DNA from: Alkalicoccus sp.
GTDB lineage: Bacteria; Bacillota; Bacilli; Bacillales; Salisediminibacteriaceae
DNA: 33,948 bases
Assembly: GCA_007692495.1 (NCBI GenBank)
Contig: REBZ01000070.1
Span: 1-33,948, forward strand
Direction: 5' to 3'
Each line of letters opens with the position of its first letter. The first letter of the stretch is position 1. The notes below the pieces were generated by a model, which saw only the letters and a program-made list of their open reading frames with translations, searched no databases and was not told the origin of the DNA. Shown one piece after another: positions 7,210 through 17,073 of the stretch. A program made the translations under genes and the position numbers.

Positions 7210-8595
7210 TTGACTTCTGAAACGATGAAGACCACGGTGCACGAACTGGATTACAAAGGATCCGGCCGGGCGGAAGTGTGGCGTGAGAACGAAAAAGGAA
7301 ACTTAAAAAAACTGAAATTGACGATTCCTCAGACGCTTCCGGGAGAAGAGGTGCAGGTGACAGTTCCGGCACGAAGACTGAAACGGTGGCGGACATATGC
7401 AGATAAAATTATTACTGCGCATGAAGAGCGGGTGGAACCTCCCTGTCCTCACTTTGTACAGTGCGGCGGCTGTGTGTGGCAGCACTGGCAGTACGAAGGT
7501 CAGCTGAAGGCAAAGACGGACTACGTCAAACGCGCATTAAATAGCGTGGACTTTGATCCCTCTCTCGTCCAGGATACGCTCGGTATGCAGGAACCGTGGC
7601 ACTACCGGAACAAAATGGAATTTACTTTTGCTCCGGATGGCTCTCTCGGTTTGATGGAACAGGGGAATTTCCGGAATGTTATTCCTTTGGAAACGTGCCT
7701 GATTGCCGGGGAAGACATGGTTAAAACGGCCATGGAAGCAGCGGAATGGACGAAAGAATACGGTCTGGAAGGATATGATAAAGAAGAGCATACCGGTCTG
7801 CTGCGGCATCTGATGGTCCGTCAGTCCTTTGCGACAGGGGAAATTATGCTCGGCCTCTTTGCAACAGAGTCTCCGGAAGGGCGACTTCAAGAAGCAGTGA
7901 GTGCGTTCGTAAAACGCATCGAAAACAAGTTTCCACAGGTGAAAAGCATCATGTGGCTTGAAAACCGGGACTGGGCGGACCGTGCCCAGTCGGAAAAAAC
8001 ACATCTGCTTTCCGGCCGTGACTTTATTTACGATGAAATGTCCGGATACCGGTTCCGGCTGTGGTTCGATACGTTCTTTCAGACAAACCCGGCGCAGGCG
8101 CAGAAGCTGGTTGATCTTGCGCTTGAAATGGCTGAACCGAAGAAAACGGAAAAAATGATGGATTTATTCTGCGGAGTAGGGACGTTCTCACTTCCGTTTG
8201 CAGACAAAGTAGGATCACTGGCCGGAATTGAGCTGGTGGAAAGTTCTATAGCTTCTGCAAGAAGAAACGCAGAAGAAAATGGCGTATACAATACGACGTT
8301 TCTTGCTAATAACGCGAGAGAAGGAATCGAGCAGATGCTGGAATCGTTCGGACGTCCCGAACTGCTGCTTCTCGACCCGCCGCGTTCCGGAGCCGGGGGG
8401 AAAGTAATGCGGAAAATCGGCCGGGCCCAGCCGGAACGTGTCGTGTATGTGTCCTGCAATCCGGATACGTTTGCAACGGATATTCAAGAGCTGGAAGCAT
8501 TCGGCTACGAACTTAAAACTGTACAGCCGGTGGACCTGTTTCCTCAGACTGTACACGTCGAGTGCGTGGCGAGACTGGAAAGGAAAGACAGCTGA
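7210..8595 (+). CDS. rlmD: 23S rRNA (uracil-C5)-methyltransferase RlmD/RlmCD
   Basis: This 461-residue SAM enzyme methylates C5 of a uracil in 23S rRNA (U1939, and U747 too in Bacillus RlmCD). The N-terminal TRAM domain (about 8-65) is followed by the iron-sulphur Cys set C79, C85, C88 and C163, in CPHFVQCGGC and ETCLIAG. The Rossmann domain carries DLFCGVGTFSLPFA, then LLLDPPRSG and the catalytic Cys416 in YVSCNPDTF. The start is TTG at 7210, with AGGAG eight bases upstream; an ATG five codons later has worse spacing. It is monocistronic, convergent with the next minus-strand gene, with which it shares a bidirectional terminator. Confidence 0.95.
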   Translation: MTSETMKTTVHELDYKGSGRAEVWRENEKGNLKKLKLTIPQTLPGEEVQVTVPARRLKRWRTYADKIITAHEERVEPPCPHFVQCGGCVWQHWQYEGQLKAKTDYVKRALNSVDFDPSLVQDTLGMQEPWHYRNKMEFTFAPDGSLGLMEQGNFRNVIPLETCLIAGEDMVKTAMEAAEWTKEYGLEGYDKEEHTGLLRHLMVRQSFATGEIMLGLFATESPEGRLQEAVSAFVKRIENKFPQVKSIMWLENRDWADRAQSEKTHLLSGRDFIYDEMSGYRFRLWFDTFFQTNPAQAQKLVDLALEMAEPKKTEKMMDLFCGVGTFSLPFADKVGSLAGIELVESSIASARRNAEENGVYNTTFLANNAREGIEQMLESFGRPELLLLDPPRSGAGGKVMRKIGRAQPERVVYVSCNPDTFATDIQELEAFGYELKTVQPVDLFPQTVHVECVARLERKDS

Positions 8596-8702
8596 AAATT
8601 AGCAGAATCGGATAAAACCCGATGAATAATTTCAGTGTCCATTTTTATTGCAGAACCTGCGAAAGCCCGAAAGCAAAATAACTTTAAAAATTGTTAAGAT
8701 TA

Positions 8703-8750
8703 AAAAAGACTGGCTCCTGTCTTAAACAGACAGGAGCCAGTCTTTTTTTT
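8703..8750 (+). terminator. Bidirectional terminator between rlmD and the small minus-strand gene
   Basis: AGACTGGCTCCTGTCT (8707-8722) pairs perfectly with AGACAGGAGCCAGTCT (8728-8743). The stem is flanked by A on the left and T on the right, so it works for both convergent genes. Confidence 0.9.
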
Positions 8751-8758
8751 GCTGATGT

Positions 8759-9043
8759 TTATTCTACAGAAGAAGCGATTTTTTCTATAGAGGCCTTAAC
8801 GGTTGCTTTATCTCCTCCGCAGTAGAACGCTGCGAGAAGTTCATAGGAAGCCCGAAGATCGATCAAATAACAGTCGTGCGTTTCCGTATTGTACACAAAA
8901 TGACTAACTTCCTCTCCAGTGGAACCGTCGAGTACTTTATAATTTTCAAGATCAAATAATTCACGGATGCCGGCCTGGGACATCTCCATAAATTCTTCCC
9001 TTGATACTTTTCTTTGCGCAGTGAATAATTTTTCCATATCCAT
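8759..9043 (-). CDS. Small acidic protein, unknown function
   Basis: This 94-residue cytoplasmic protein has no membrane segment. The N-terminal part (REEFMEMSQAGIRELFD) is helical and amphipathic; the middle looks like strands (YKVLDGSTGEEVSHFVYN, then CYLIDLRASYELLAAFYCGG); the tail is helical. There are two Cys residues, not in a metal-binding pattern. GGAGG lies nine bases before the ATG, and the gene shares a terminator with rlmD, so expression is likely. The family is not recognised. Confidence 0.75.
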   Translation of the reverse strand: MDMEKLFTAQRKVSREEFMEMSQAGIRELFDLENYKVLDGSTGEEVSHFVYNTETHDCYLIDLRASYELLAAFYCGGDKATVKASIEKIASSVE

Positions 9044-9466
9044 TTTAAAACCTCCAAAAATTTTAAGTTATATTGGGATCATGGGGATGCAGATACGCTC
9101 ACGCCCATAAAGACAGTCAGGAAAAGCAGCCCTGCTGTTTTCAGTTCCACCCCAGTTGACACTCACAAATGTATTATAAAGTATTGAGGATTTATAATAA
9201 AATAATTAGGGCTTTAAAAGACAGAAGAAATTTCATGAGTTTTTAATAAAGGGTTATCTGAACGCTCTTAATGATGTTCATGTCAAACTGCGCTGAAAAA
9301 CCGGGAACCACCATCTTTAATCTGGACACGCTGTCGTGTGAACATGAAAGTATAAATTTTTATGATTGTTCGTCCGCACTTGTGGAATTGATGAAGTCTC
9401 TGTACTGCTTGTTTATAAGTGATAAAATAAATGAAGGAATAGTTACTGAGAACGAGGAGGAAATGT
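9044..9466. other. 420-base gap, no gene supported
   Basis: This is the divergent upstream region of the small minus-strand gene and of a GNAT gene. An 80-codon frame at 9271-9513 overlaps the GNAT start, lacks a ribosome binding site and has no recognisable content. No clear hairpin or repeat copy was seen. Confidence 0.5.
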
Positions 9467-9955
9467 ATGTTTATAAGAGAAGCAGAACTTACGGATGCAG
9501 ATATCATCCGTAGCCTGATGTGGGAGGCCTTTGCCGTTTACAATAACGATAATCCGCCGTCCGGAGCTGTGAAAGAGACAGCAGAGTCGATCAGGGAAGG
9601 GTTAAACAATGGAGAAAAAGCACTGATAGCATTTGTAGAAAATGAGCCGGCAGCGGTAGTGCGTTATACGAAAAGGGAACATGGGTGGTACTTTTTCCGC
9701 CTCGCTGTCCATCCTGCCATGCAGGGGGAAGGTCTTGCAAAATCACTCGTTAAAGCTCTGGAGGACCATTTTCTGACGCTCGGTATCGATTACCTTTACT
9801 GTAAAGTACGAAAAGACACGCCGGGAAACATTGCAAAATATGAAAGCTGGGGATATCAGATTTTTGAAGAAGAAACGATTCAAAAGCCCGGGAAACCCCC
9901 TGTTGAAGTTGTATCGATGGAAAAAATACTCTACAGGGCCGAAAATTCAGGATAG
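9467..9955 (+). CDS. GNAT family N-acetyltransferase
   Basis: This 162-residue single-domain acetyltransferase uses acetyl-CoA. The acetyl-CoA binding motif A is LAVHPAMQGEGLAKSLVKAL, with QGEGLA as the pyrophosphate loop, and motif B follows with NIAKYESWGYQIFEEE. The substrate cannot be read from the sequence. GAGGAGG lies six bases before the ATG at 9467. It stands alone, 135 bases before a second, only distantly similar GNAT gene. Confidence 0.88.
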   Translation: MFIREAELTDADIIRSLMWEAFAVYNNDNPPSGAVKETAESIREGLNNGEKALIAFVENEPAAVVRYTKREHGWYFFRLAVHPAMQGEGLAKSLVKALEDHFLTLGIDYLYCKVRKDTPGNIAKYESWGYQIFEEETIQKPGKPPVEVVSMEKILYRAENSG

Positions 9956-10090
9956 TTGATCAGCACTAAAGCAGAACAGCGAAGAGTACTTAAAAACCTG
10001 CAGGGAAAAGTTTTCAAGCGGACGGGGCGCTGCAAATAAGATCAATCTCTGCCCTTTCGAAGCACCTGGTCGTCAGAAGGAGGAAACACA

Positions 10091-10582
10091 TTGAACGAAA
10101 TAATAGTAAGAAAAGCTGTGATTGAAGATATTTCGTCTATACAAAATGTTGCTTATAAAACGTGGCACGATACATATGACGGCATGATACCGGAAAATGT
10201 GCAGGATAAATTTCTTGAAAAAGCTTATTCAGATGAAAACATGCCGGGCAGAATCGAAAGAACCTCTCTATTTGTGGCTGTAGATAAAGAACAAATCATC
10301 GGCTTCGCCAATTTCTTTTACAAGAATCATTATGAGGCAGAATTAGGCGCTCTGTACGTTCTACCTGAAGCGCAGGGGAAGAAGACAGGTACTAAGCTGC
10401 TGGAAGCGGGGCTGGTGGAGAAACAAAGCCTTCAGGAAATTCATGTTGAAGTAGAACGGGATAATGTAACAGGCACTTCTTTTTACGAAGCCCGCGGCTT
10501 TAAAGTGCTGGAGGAATACGAAGAAGAACTTTATGGTCATAAACTCCAGACAAAAAGGATGAAGCTGACTGTACCTGGATAA
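10091..10582 (+). CDS. GNAT family N-acetyltransferase
   Basis: This 163-residue protein has the GNAT core. VRKAVIEDISSIQNVAYKTWHDTY is the first strand and helix, GALYVLPEAQGKKTGTKLLEAG is the acetyl-CoA loop (AQGKKTG), and the C-terminal part reads SFYEARGFKVLEEYEE. The start is TTG at 10091 with AAGGAGG upstream at good spacing. The substrate is unknown. A weak terminator follows and a promoter for the next gene lies downstream, so it is probably monocistronic. Confidence 0.88.
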   Translation: MNEIIVRKAVIEDISSIQNVAYKTWHDTYDGMIPENVQDKFLEKAYSDENMPGRIERTSLFVAVDKEQIIGFANFFYKNHYEAELGALYVLPEAQGKKTGTKLLEAGLVEKQSLQEIHVEVERDNVTGTSFYEARGFKVLEEYEEELYGHKLQTKRMKLTVPG

Positions 10583-10604
10583 AATAGATTACCATCCAGA
10601 TGGG

Positions 10605-10631
10605 AAATGTCAATATATTTTGGCATTTTTT
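10605..10631 (+). terminator. Terminator of the second GNAT gene
   Basis: AAATGTCAA (10605-10613) pairs with TTGGCATTT (10620-10628, one G-U pair), followed by a T run. Confidence 0.6.
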
Positions 10632-10659
10632 GCTAATTATAGTTATGGAATGTTATAAT
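10630..10659 (+). promoter_or_regulatory. SigA-type promoter of the SAM methyltransferase gene
   Basis: TTGCTA (10630-10635), an 18-base spacer and a perfect TATAAT (10654-10659) lie 65 bases before the start codon. The -35 overlaps the T-tail of the preceding terminator. Confidence 0.6.
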
Positions 10660-10723
10660 TTAAGTTCATTCATCACGCAGCTGCCTGACGAGGGATGCTC
10701 CACTATGGAACGGAGGAAACTGT

Positions 10724-11536
10724 ATGAAAGTGAACTTTGGAAAGGTAGCAGATAATTACAGCCGGTACCGGAATGACCTTCCGGCTGATTTTATACCGGC
10801 TCTGAAAGCAAGAGGCAGCAAAATTAAAGGAAAAAAAGCGGCAGATCTGGGGGCAGGGACAGGAGTACTGACACGGGCTCTATATGAAGAAGGAGCACTT
10901 GTGACGGGGGTGGAACCTTCCAGGGAATTAATTGAAAAAGCAGAAGAACATAATAAAAAAGATGGTTTTAATATTGAGTATAGAAACGGAAGCGCAGAAT
11001 TAACCGGCCTTGAAGACGGCTGTTTTGACTACGTCACAGTTTTTAGAGCGTGGCACTGGTTTGACCGTCAGAGAGCTCTAAAGGAAATCAGGAGAATTTC
11101 AAAAAAGAAAAGTACGTTAATCATTGCTGATTCCGGATTTGTATCCAAGTCAAAAGTAATTAGAGATACTATGGACATAGTCGGAAGATATAAACACGGA
11201 GGAAAAATAATACCGGCCGGAGCAAAAGCCGACGCCGGTCAGGTGATTAACGGTTTTCCAGTCGAGTGGTTCCGGGAATGGCAGGATGCGCATTTTGATC
11301 TGCAGGACACATATAAGTTCACTTACGATGTACTTTTCACAAATGATGAATGGTGTGGAAGAGTAGGATCGCTTTCGTGGATGGCAGAATTTGACAGGAA
11401 AAAGCAGCAGGCTATTTTAAATGAGCTTTATGATCATCTGCTGTATACTTTTGGAGAAACGGAACATGAAATAGAGCACAGCTGCTTTACGGCTGTTCTT
11501 AAACGAAATCCCGATCCGGTCGATCAAGTTTATTAA
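10724..11536 (+). CDS. Class I SAM-dependent methyltransferase (UbiE/YafE-like)
   Basis: This 270-residue protein has a Rossmann methyltransferase domain in its first two thirds. Motif I is AADLGAGTGVLTRAL, the acidic residue ending strand 2 is in VTGVEPS, and motif IV is DYVTVFRAWHWFD, a signature common in small-molecule methyltransferases of this subgroup. The C-terminal third (YKFTYDVLFTNDEW onward) is typical of the same group. The acceptor is unknown. CGGAGG lies eight bases before the ATG. Confidence 0.88.
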   Translation: MKVNFGKVADNYSRYRNDLPADFIPALKARGSKIKGKKAADLGAGTGVLTRALYEEGALVTGVEPSRELIEKAEEHNKKDGFNIEYRNGSAELTGLEDGCFDYVTVFRAWHWFDRQRALKEIRRISKKKSTLIIADSGFVSKSKVIRDTMDIVGRYKHGGKIIPAGAKADAGQVINGFPVEWFREWQDAHFDLQDTYKFTYDVLFTNDEWCGRVGSLSWMAEFDRKKQQAILNELYDHLLYTFGETEHEIEHSCFTAVLKRNPDPVDQVY

Positions 11537-11678
11537 TACAGCGCTCTGCCACATGGCAGCCGTCAGCTCTGTTGGGAATTTTCCTGCTGATTAAATACTA
11601 TTCAGTACTGCTTTGCCGAGCGGAGGAGGTATTTATTCTTCAGACTTCATAATTATTTCAACTACAGAATTCAATCAA

Positions 11679-11712
11679 CAAAAAAATACAGAACGAGGTT
11701 TTCGTCCTGTAT
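11679..11712 (-). terminator. Terminator of the LPxTA cell-wall protein gene
   Basis: On the minus strand ATACAGGACGA pairs with TCGTTCTGTAT (11686-11712) and is followed by seven T. Confidence 0.85.
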
Positions 11713-11749
11713 CCTTTTGTATTTATTTTTATAGGCTGAAAATCAACTG

Positions 11750-12688
11750 CTACTGCTCTGTTCTTTTCGTTCTGCGTCCGATTACAAGCACTCCGCCTGC
11801 GGCTGCAGCAAGGAGCAGGCCGGCAGCAGTCCACATTGGCTGGTTCGTTGCTGTAGCCGGAAGTTCATCGCCTTCTTCAACCTCTCCGGCCTCGTCCATT
11901 TCTTCCTCAATCATTTCTTCCAGATCAACAGCTTCTTCTAAAACTTCCTCTGGAATGTCGAAATCTTCTACTCCATTAAAATTATGGAATTCCATATCCA
12001 TCGACTGGTCCATAGAAACTTCCATACCGTCTGCCCGCAGTTCCATCGTAAGATCTACGGAAGCTTCGGTGAGGTAATAGTTTTCCTGGTCTACGTACAT
12101 TTCATAGGAAAAATGGGATATATCCAGCTCGTCCATCATTTCCTCCATGCCTTCTTCCTCTCCGTACAGCTCTTCACCGTATTGATCCATTATATCCTCC
12201 AGCTCCTCACCGCTTCCGGAGTAGGAAATAACATAATAGCCGTCTTCTTCGGTAAGTTCCAGATCTTCTCCCAGGGCCATCGCTTCATCCATCTGATCTC
12301 CAGGGTCATACATATTAGCATCAAGGCCGTCGTCTATTTTTATCCAGCCTCCGGTCTCGTCTTCCTCATAATAGCCGTCTTCTGTAATGTATGATGTTCG
12401 TGTCTGCTCTCCTGAACCGTCCGGCATCTGTTCTGTTGTTTCCTGACGTATTTTCAGGGGATCCAGAATGACATCCTGCGTCACTGTAGACTGAATATCA
12501 AAATCTTCCTCACCGTCGCCCATGGACATATCGATGTCAATTACACTCGAAAAGCTGTCGAGGTTCTCCATTGCTTCGTTTGATTCGTGAAGAATATCTT
12601 CAGCGTTATGTTCTTCAGCAGAAACTGATACAGCTCCTGCCATAAAAAGTCCTGCGGCGGTGACGGTAAATAAGCTTGTTTTCTTCAA
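11750..12688 (-). CDS. Secreted, sortase-anchored (LPxTA) acidic protein, DUF6612-like
   Basis: The 312-residue protein starts with a Sec signal peptide (KKTSLFTV, a hydrophobic core, then VSVSA before EE). A very acidic extracellular domain follows, with DILHESNEAMENLDSFSSVIDIDM, a pattern seen in LppX/DUF6612-type beta-sheet proteins (tentative). The C-terminus has LPATA at about 276-280, a hydrophobic helix and an RRTKR tail, a sortase sorting signal of the LPxTA type. The start is TTG at 12688, with AAAGGATG upstream; the longer frame from 12781 has no binding site and hides the signal peptide. No sortase gene is in the window. The acidic composition fits a salt- or alkali-adapted host. 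Confidence 0.82.
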   Translation of the reverse strand: MKKTSLFTVTAAGLFMAGAVSVSAEEHNAEDILHESNEAMENLDSFSSVIDIDMSMGDGEEDFDIQSTVTQDVILDPLKIRQETTEQMPDGSGEQTRTSYITEDGYYEEDETGGWIKIDDGLDANMYDPGDQMDEAMALGEDLELTEEDGYYVISYSGSGEELEDIMDQYGEELYGEEEGMEEMMDELDISHFSYEMYVDQENYYLTEASVDLTMELRADGMEVSMDQSMDMEFHNFNGVEDFDIPEEVLEEAVDLEEMIEEEMDEAGEVEEGDELPATATNQPMWTAAGLLLAAAAGGVLVIGRRTKRTEQ

Positions 12689-12860
12689 AAAATCGCATCC
12701 TTTGTTTATGTATTTGTAACCAAAGTAGTCACTGTTGTATACTGTTTCCTTATGGTGGAAATTTAAACCACTAATTGACAATATTATACTTTATTAGTTC
12801 CTATGAACGGAAAAAGGAGGGACATAAAAACATCTTTTCTCTATCTATTGTTACCTGAAT

Positions 12861-12892
12861 ATAAAAACTGTCCAGACGTGGCTGGACAGTTT
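12861..12892 (-). terminator. Terminator of the RraA-family gene
   Basis: A perfect 11-base-pair stem, AAACTGTCCAG (12865-12875) with CTGGACAGTTT (12882-12892), is followed on the minus strand by five T. Confidence 0.85.
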
Positions 12893-12925
12893 GAGGAAGA
12901 AGGGAGGAATCGAACGTATTTACAT

Positions 12926-13540
12926 TCAGCTCAGCTGTTTGTTGATGTACTCCAGAGCAGATTCCCTGTTTTTCAGCACTTTTTCTTCCCGTTCTTCGTC
13001 TTTTACGATTTTTTCTTTTGACTTATCGAGTATATCCTGTGCTTTCTCCTGAGGCACGACGACCACACCGTCTATATCGCCGACAATAATATCTCCTGTA
13101 CGCACGACAGTACTGCCGCAGGAAATCGGAACCCCGGTCTCTCCGGAACCGTGCTTGTCGCTTGCTGCAGCCGTTGTTCCTTTGCAGAATACAGGGAAAT
13201 CAAGATCCAGTATTCCATTCATATCACGCACAGCCCCGTCGATTACAACACCTCCGAGACCCATCGTTTTTGCAACTCCAATGACAAAGTCGCCGCACGA
13301 GGCATTTTCCATATATCCTTTGGCGTCAATAACGAGAATATCACCGTCCTGTGCTTCTTTAATACCTTTCATGACGAGCTTATTGTCGGCTGCCCGGAGT
13401 TTTACGGTATAGGCCCTGCCGGCTGTATGCGTGTCACGGTTCAGCGGTTTAATGGACTGCTCCATATTCGTCAGACCGTTCAGCGCATCCGATACAGCGG
13501 TAGCCGGTATCCGGGAAAATTCTTTGCTCACTTCAGTCAT
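12926..13540 (-). CDS. RraA / 4-hydroxy-4-methyl-2-oxoglutarate aldolase family protein
   Basis: This 204-residue protein has the RraA-like alpha-beta-beta-alpha fold. GVVIDGAVRD carries the Arg105-Asp106 pair that binds pyruvate/oxaloacetate and the divalent metal in the aldolase members, and GDIIVGDIDGVVVVP is the family's second signature. Keeping both favours a metal-dependent aldolase/oxaloacetate decarboxylase over an RNase E regulator, and bacilli have no classical RNase E. A charged C-terminal helix (KEKIVKDEEREEK) is extra. TGGAGG lies nine bases before the ATG. It is monocistronic and its substrate is uncertain. Confidence 0.88.
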   Translation of the reverse strand: MTEVSKEFSRIPATAVSDALNGLTNMEQSIKPLNRDTHTAGRAYTVKLRAADNKLVMKGIKEAQDGDILVIDAKGYMENASCGDFVIGVAKTMGLGGVVIDGAVRDMNGILDLDFPVFCKGTTAAASDKHGSGETGVPISCGSTVVRTGDIIVGDIDGVVVVPQEKAQDILDKSKEKIVKDEEREEKVLKNRESALEYINKQLS

Positions 13541-13796
13541 TATGTATAACCTCCACTATACAAAATTCAGCCGAAGCTCCTGAAATTCGAGTGTAAGTAA
13601 AGGAGTCTGATAGGCTGTATGTGTAAATTTTAACATATTCTTAAACTGTTTTCTTTCCATCGCGGGATTTTTCTGACAATAGAAGCAAAGGAGTAATAAG
13701 AATAGCTTTAAGACGGTTAATTAGCATAGCCTTTATCGCTGCAGTTTGTACTGCTTACAAAATACCTGCATAGAAAATTTGAAATTGAATTGTATG

Positions 13797-13838
13797 AAAA
13801 TCAGGAGCTGCCGGAACAACCGGTCAGCTCCTGATTTT
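13797..13838 (-). terminator. Terminator overlapping the stop of the esterase gene
   Basis: A 14-base-pair perfect stem, AAAATCAGGAGCTG (13797-13810) with CAGCTCCTGATTTT (13825-13838), can act on either strand and includes the end of the esterase stop codon. Confidence 0.8.
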
Positions 13839-14577
13839 ACGCACGGGACTTTATAAAGGACAGCGTTTTTTCAATAATTTTCTGCTGATCATTATCAAGG
13901 ACCGCATCGTGATAGCTTTCTTTTAGGGAAACAAGTTCTTTATCTGTAGAAGAAATTTGATCGTAAATCAGCTGCGAGTTTTCTGGAGGAACGACATGAT
14001 CCTCTTCTGAAGATAAAATCAGCGCGGGAGAGACGGCCTTTGGGAGTCCAAGTTTTACCTGCTTAATTAAATCAAGAAGTTGTCCTACTGAAGCAACTGG
14101 AGTTTTCTCATAGAGAAGTTCTGTCGTATCCGGCTTTTTAATATCAGAACCGAACGAATCAATAAATCGTCCTTCCGTGTGCCTTACAGGCTCCATAGCA
14201 GGAACATCCACCGCAGCATTAATCAGAACGAGGCCTTTCACTTCGGGATGATGCTGTCCCGTATGAAGTGCGAGGGTGCCTCCCATAGAAACTCCGGCGA
14301 CAAAAACACTTTCACAGCGTTCCTTCAGCCACCTGTATCCTTCTTCGACCGAGTCAATCCAATCTTCATATGAAGACTGCTCCATATCCTTGTAGTGTGT
14401 TCCATGACCTGCAAGACGCACTCCGTAAATCGTGTACCCTGCATCTGCAAAAGCTTTACCAAGCGGCCGCATACTTTGTGGCGTACTGGCAAAACCGTGC
14501 AGGAGAAGCACTCCGATACCCACGCCCTCGATTTTAAATGGTTCTGCCCCTTTCATAACGTTCCATTGTTCCTCCAT
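13837..14577 (-). CDS. Alpha/beta-hydrolase, carboxylesterase Est30-like
   Basis: This 246-residue protein has almost the same length as the Geobacillus carboxylesterase Est30. The oxyanion-hole segment is LLLHGFASTP, the nucleophile Ser97 is in GVSMGG, Asp193 is in SEEDHVVPP and His223 is in SYHDAV, so the triad is complete. It should hydrolyse short to medium acyl esters in the cytoplasm. GAGGAGGG precedes the ATG with seven bases between. It is monocistronic, with a terminator overlapping its stop. Confidence 0.9.
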   Translation of the reverse strand: MEEQWNVMKGAEPFKIEGVGIGVLLLHGFASTPQSMRPLGKAFADAGYTIYGVRLAGHGTHYKDMEQSSYEDWIDSVEEGYRWLKERCESVFVAGVSMGGTLALHTGQHHPEVKGLVLINAAVDVPAMEPVRHTEGRFIDSFGSDIKKPDTTELLYEKTPVASVGQLLDLIKQVKLGLPKAVSPALILSSEEDHVVPPENSQLIYDQISSTDKELVSLKESYHDAVLDNDQQKIIEKTLSFIKSRA

Positions 14578-14823
14578 TTAAATCCCTCCTCTGTTGAGAA
14601 AAACTGCTTTACGGGTTATTCGACAAGAAATCGAAATATCCCTCTTTATCAAGGAGAAACGAAAGCAGCTATCAGTCTACAGGAAGTAAAATAATCTATT
14701 TTATTATATTGGATGTGTTAATGCTCAGTTTTGATGTATGGCGCCTGCATCTCTTCTTACTAAGGTAAGTATTCGGACAGTTTTCAATGATTCTGAAGCA
14801 GGAGCTAGAATTTATAAATTTAA

Positions 14824-15522
<699 letters not shown>

Positions 15523-15525
15523 TTA

Positions 15526-16412
15526 ATGAAAATACTTACAGCAGGCATTCTGCTTCTGCTGCTGACTGTAATCATCAGTACAGGAACCGGGGCTTCCTCT
15601 TTATCACTAGGCCGTGTGCTGCCGGTTTTATCCGGCCAGGGCAGTTTCCCGGAATCATTCGTATTATTTTCTGTCCGGCTTCCGAGGATAGCAGTCACAC
15701 TTCTTGCCGGAGCGGCTCTGGCAGTGTCCGGGGTCATCCTGCAGGGACTGACAAGAAATGATCTCGCCGATCCGGGAATCGTCGGTATTAACTCCGGTGC
15801 CGGCGTGGCTGTGGCCGTTTTCTTTTTGTTTTTCCCAGTTTCTGCAGGAAGCTTTGTTTATAGACTTCCGATAGCAGCATTTTTTGGTGCTCTTGTGACG
15901 GCTGCACTAATTTTTTTTGCTTATGAAAAGCATCAGGGTCTTCATCCGACCCGGTTCGTTCTTGTAGGCGTCGGGTTTTCCCTGGCCTTGTCCGGGCTAA
16001 TGGTTGTCCTTATTTCCGGTGCCGACAGGGTAAGGGTGGAGTTTATTGCTAAATGGCTGGCAGGAAACATATGGGGAACAGACTGGCCGTTTGTTCTGGC
16101 ACTGCTCCCCTGACTGCTGCTGCTTTTTATTTTACCCGGGAACTGAACATGCTCCGGCTTGGTGAAGAAACAGCTGTCGGTGCAGGGGTGGCAGATTCAA
16201 AAAACACAGGTGCTGCTTCTTTTGACAGCTGTAGGCCTGGCAGCGTCCGCTGTATCTGTTACAGGAGGCATGGCGTTTGTTGGACTGAAGAACCGCACAT
16301 TGCCCGGTCATTAACCGGGGCCGATCATCGTCGTGTGCTGCCGGCAGGTATCGTCGTTACGCTTCTCGGTGCACCTTACTTTATTTATCTGCTTCTCCGG
16401 AACCCTTTTTAA
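15526..16412 (+). pseudogene. Iron-siderophore ABC transporter permease (FecCD family), degraded
   Basis: The segment from [13 protein letters not shown] reads well as a FecCD permease: RLPRIAVTLLAGAALAVSG, LTRNDLADPGIVGINSGAG and FIAKWLAGNIWGTDWP. A TGA at about 16111 replaces the expected Trp. The homology then jumps frame to RELNMLRLGEETAVGAGV, back to AVSVTGGMAFVGL and again to EPHIARSLTGADHR, so at least three frameshifts are present. About 33 residues are lost between the DHRRVLPA and GIVVTLLGAPYFIYLL segments. No ribosome binding site precedes the ATG. It once imported ferric siderophores with a binding protein and ATPase that are not in the window. Confidence 0.88.
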
Positions 16413-16739
16413 TGTAGTAAGACGATTGAACAAAACCTTCACGAATGTTGTCGTGAAGGTTTATTGTGTTTTTCAAGTATAAGTTTGTGTTTCTATGCTT
16501 TCCACAGAGGGAAACAGGTAAAGGCAGGGAGAGCACGGAATTTTCCCGCACAGAACATGACATACAACGATAAAGCATCAAACAGGCTCCGGGATAAAAG
16601 ATATTGCATTACGAAACACAAGTATGTAAAAAATTAAACTTCTTTCGTTTCAGGTATATTTTTTGACCTGTGCGGGAATAGGAAGTGCACGCGTGATATA
16701 AATATCCAGAGGAATCTGGAAAAAGGAGTGAGTTACCAT
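16413..16739. other. Gap with a hairpin and the gvpA leader
   Basis: This 327-base region contains the hairpin at 16433-16462 and the upstream region of the first gvpA. No convincing SigA promoter was found. A GGGAAT at about 16675, preceded by a T-rich stretch, could be a SigB-like -10, but no good GTTT -35 sits at the right distance. Confidence 0.5.
16433..16462 (+). terminator. Hairpin after the FecCD pseudogene
   Basis: A perfect 11-base-pair stem, AAACCTTCACG with CGTGAAGGTTT, encloses an eight-base loop. It has a modest T-rich tail (ATTGTGTTTTT), so it is probably the old terminator of the FecCD gene. Confidence 0.6.
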
Positions 16740-17003
16740 ATGGGAATTCAAAAAAGTACAGATTCATCCAGTCTGGCCGAAGTTATCGACCGCATACTTG
16801 ATAAAGGAATTGTCATTGATGTATACGCCCGAATATCTGTAGTAGGTATAGAATTAATTACGATCGAGGCACGAGTCGTCATTGCCAGCGTGGATACGTG
16901 GCTCCGCTATGCGGAAGCTGTCGGCCTTCTGCGGGACGAAGTGCAGGGGGAAATAGATTCAGATCTGTCAGAAAGCAGCCGGGGCCAGCTCAGCTACTAT
17001 TAA
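16740..17003 (+). CDS. gvpA: Gas vesicle structural protein GvpA, copy 1
   Basis: This 87-residue protein is clearly Gvp[22 protein letters not shown], then [29 protein letters not shown], almost identical to the GvpA/GvpB proteins of Bacillus megaterium. GvpA is the small hydrophobic protein whose ribs form the gas vesicle wall. The ATG at 16740 is used; a GTG at 16728 overlaps the AAAGGAG binding site. The gap between binding site and ATG is long (11 bases), as in copy 2. The acidic C-terminal tail differs from copy 2. None of the accessory genes needed for vesicles (gvpF, L, N, G, K, J, S) is in the window, so vesicle formation from this locus alone is doubtful. Confidence 0.95.
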   Translation: MGIQKSTDSSSLAEVIDRILDKGIVIDVYARISVVGIELITIEARVVIASVDTWLRYAEAVGLLRDEVQGEIDSDLSESSRGQLSYY

Positions 17004-17073
17004 CATCCGCCGGAAATGAAACAGCGGAAGCATATTTAAGACGATTTTCAAAGGAGAGGAGTGAACTGTTTTA

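Noticed and set aside
9271-9513. 80-codon frame (+) before the first GNAT gene
   Set aside because: No ribosome binding site; it overlaps the well-supported GNAT start by 47 bases and shows no recognisable domain.
16613-16739. SigA promoter for gvpA using TTGACC near 16661
   Set aside because: No -10-like hexamer lies 16-18 bases downstream; the TATAAA-like site near 16697 is too far away.
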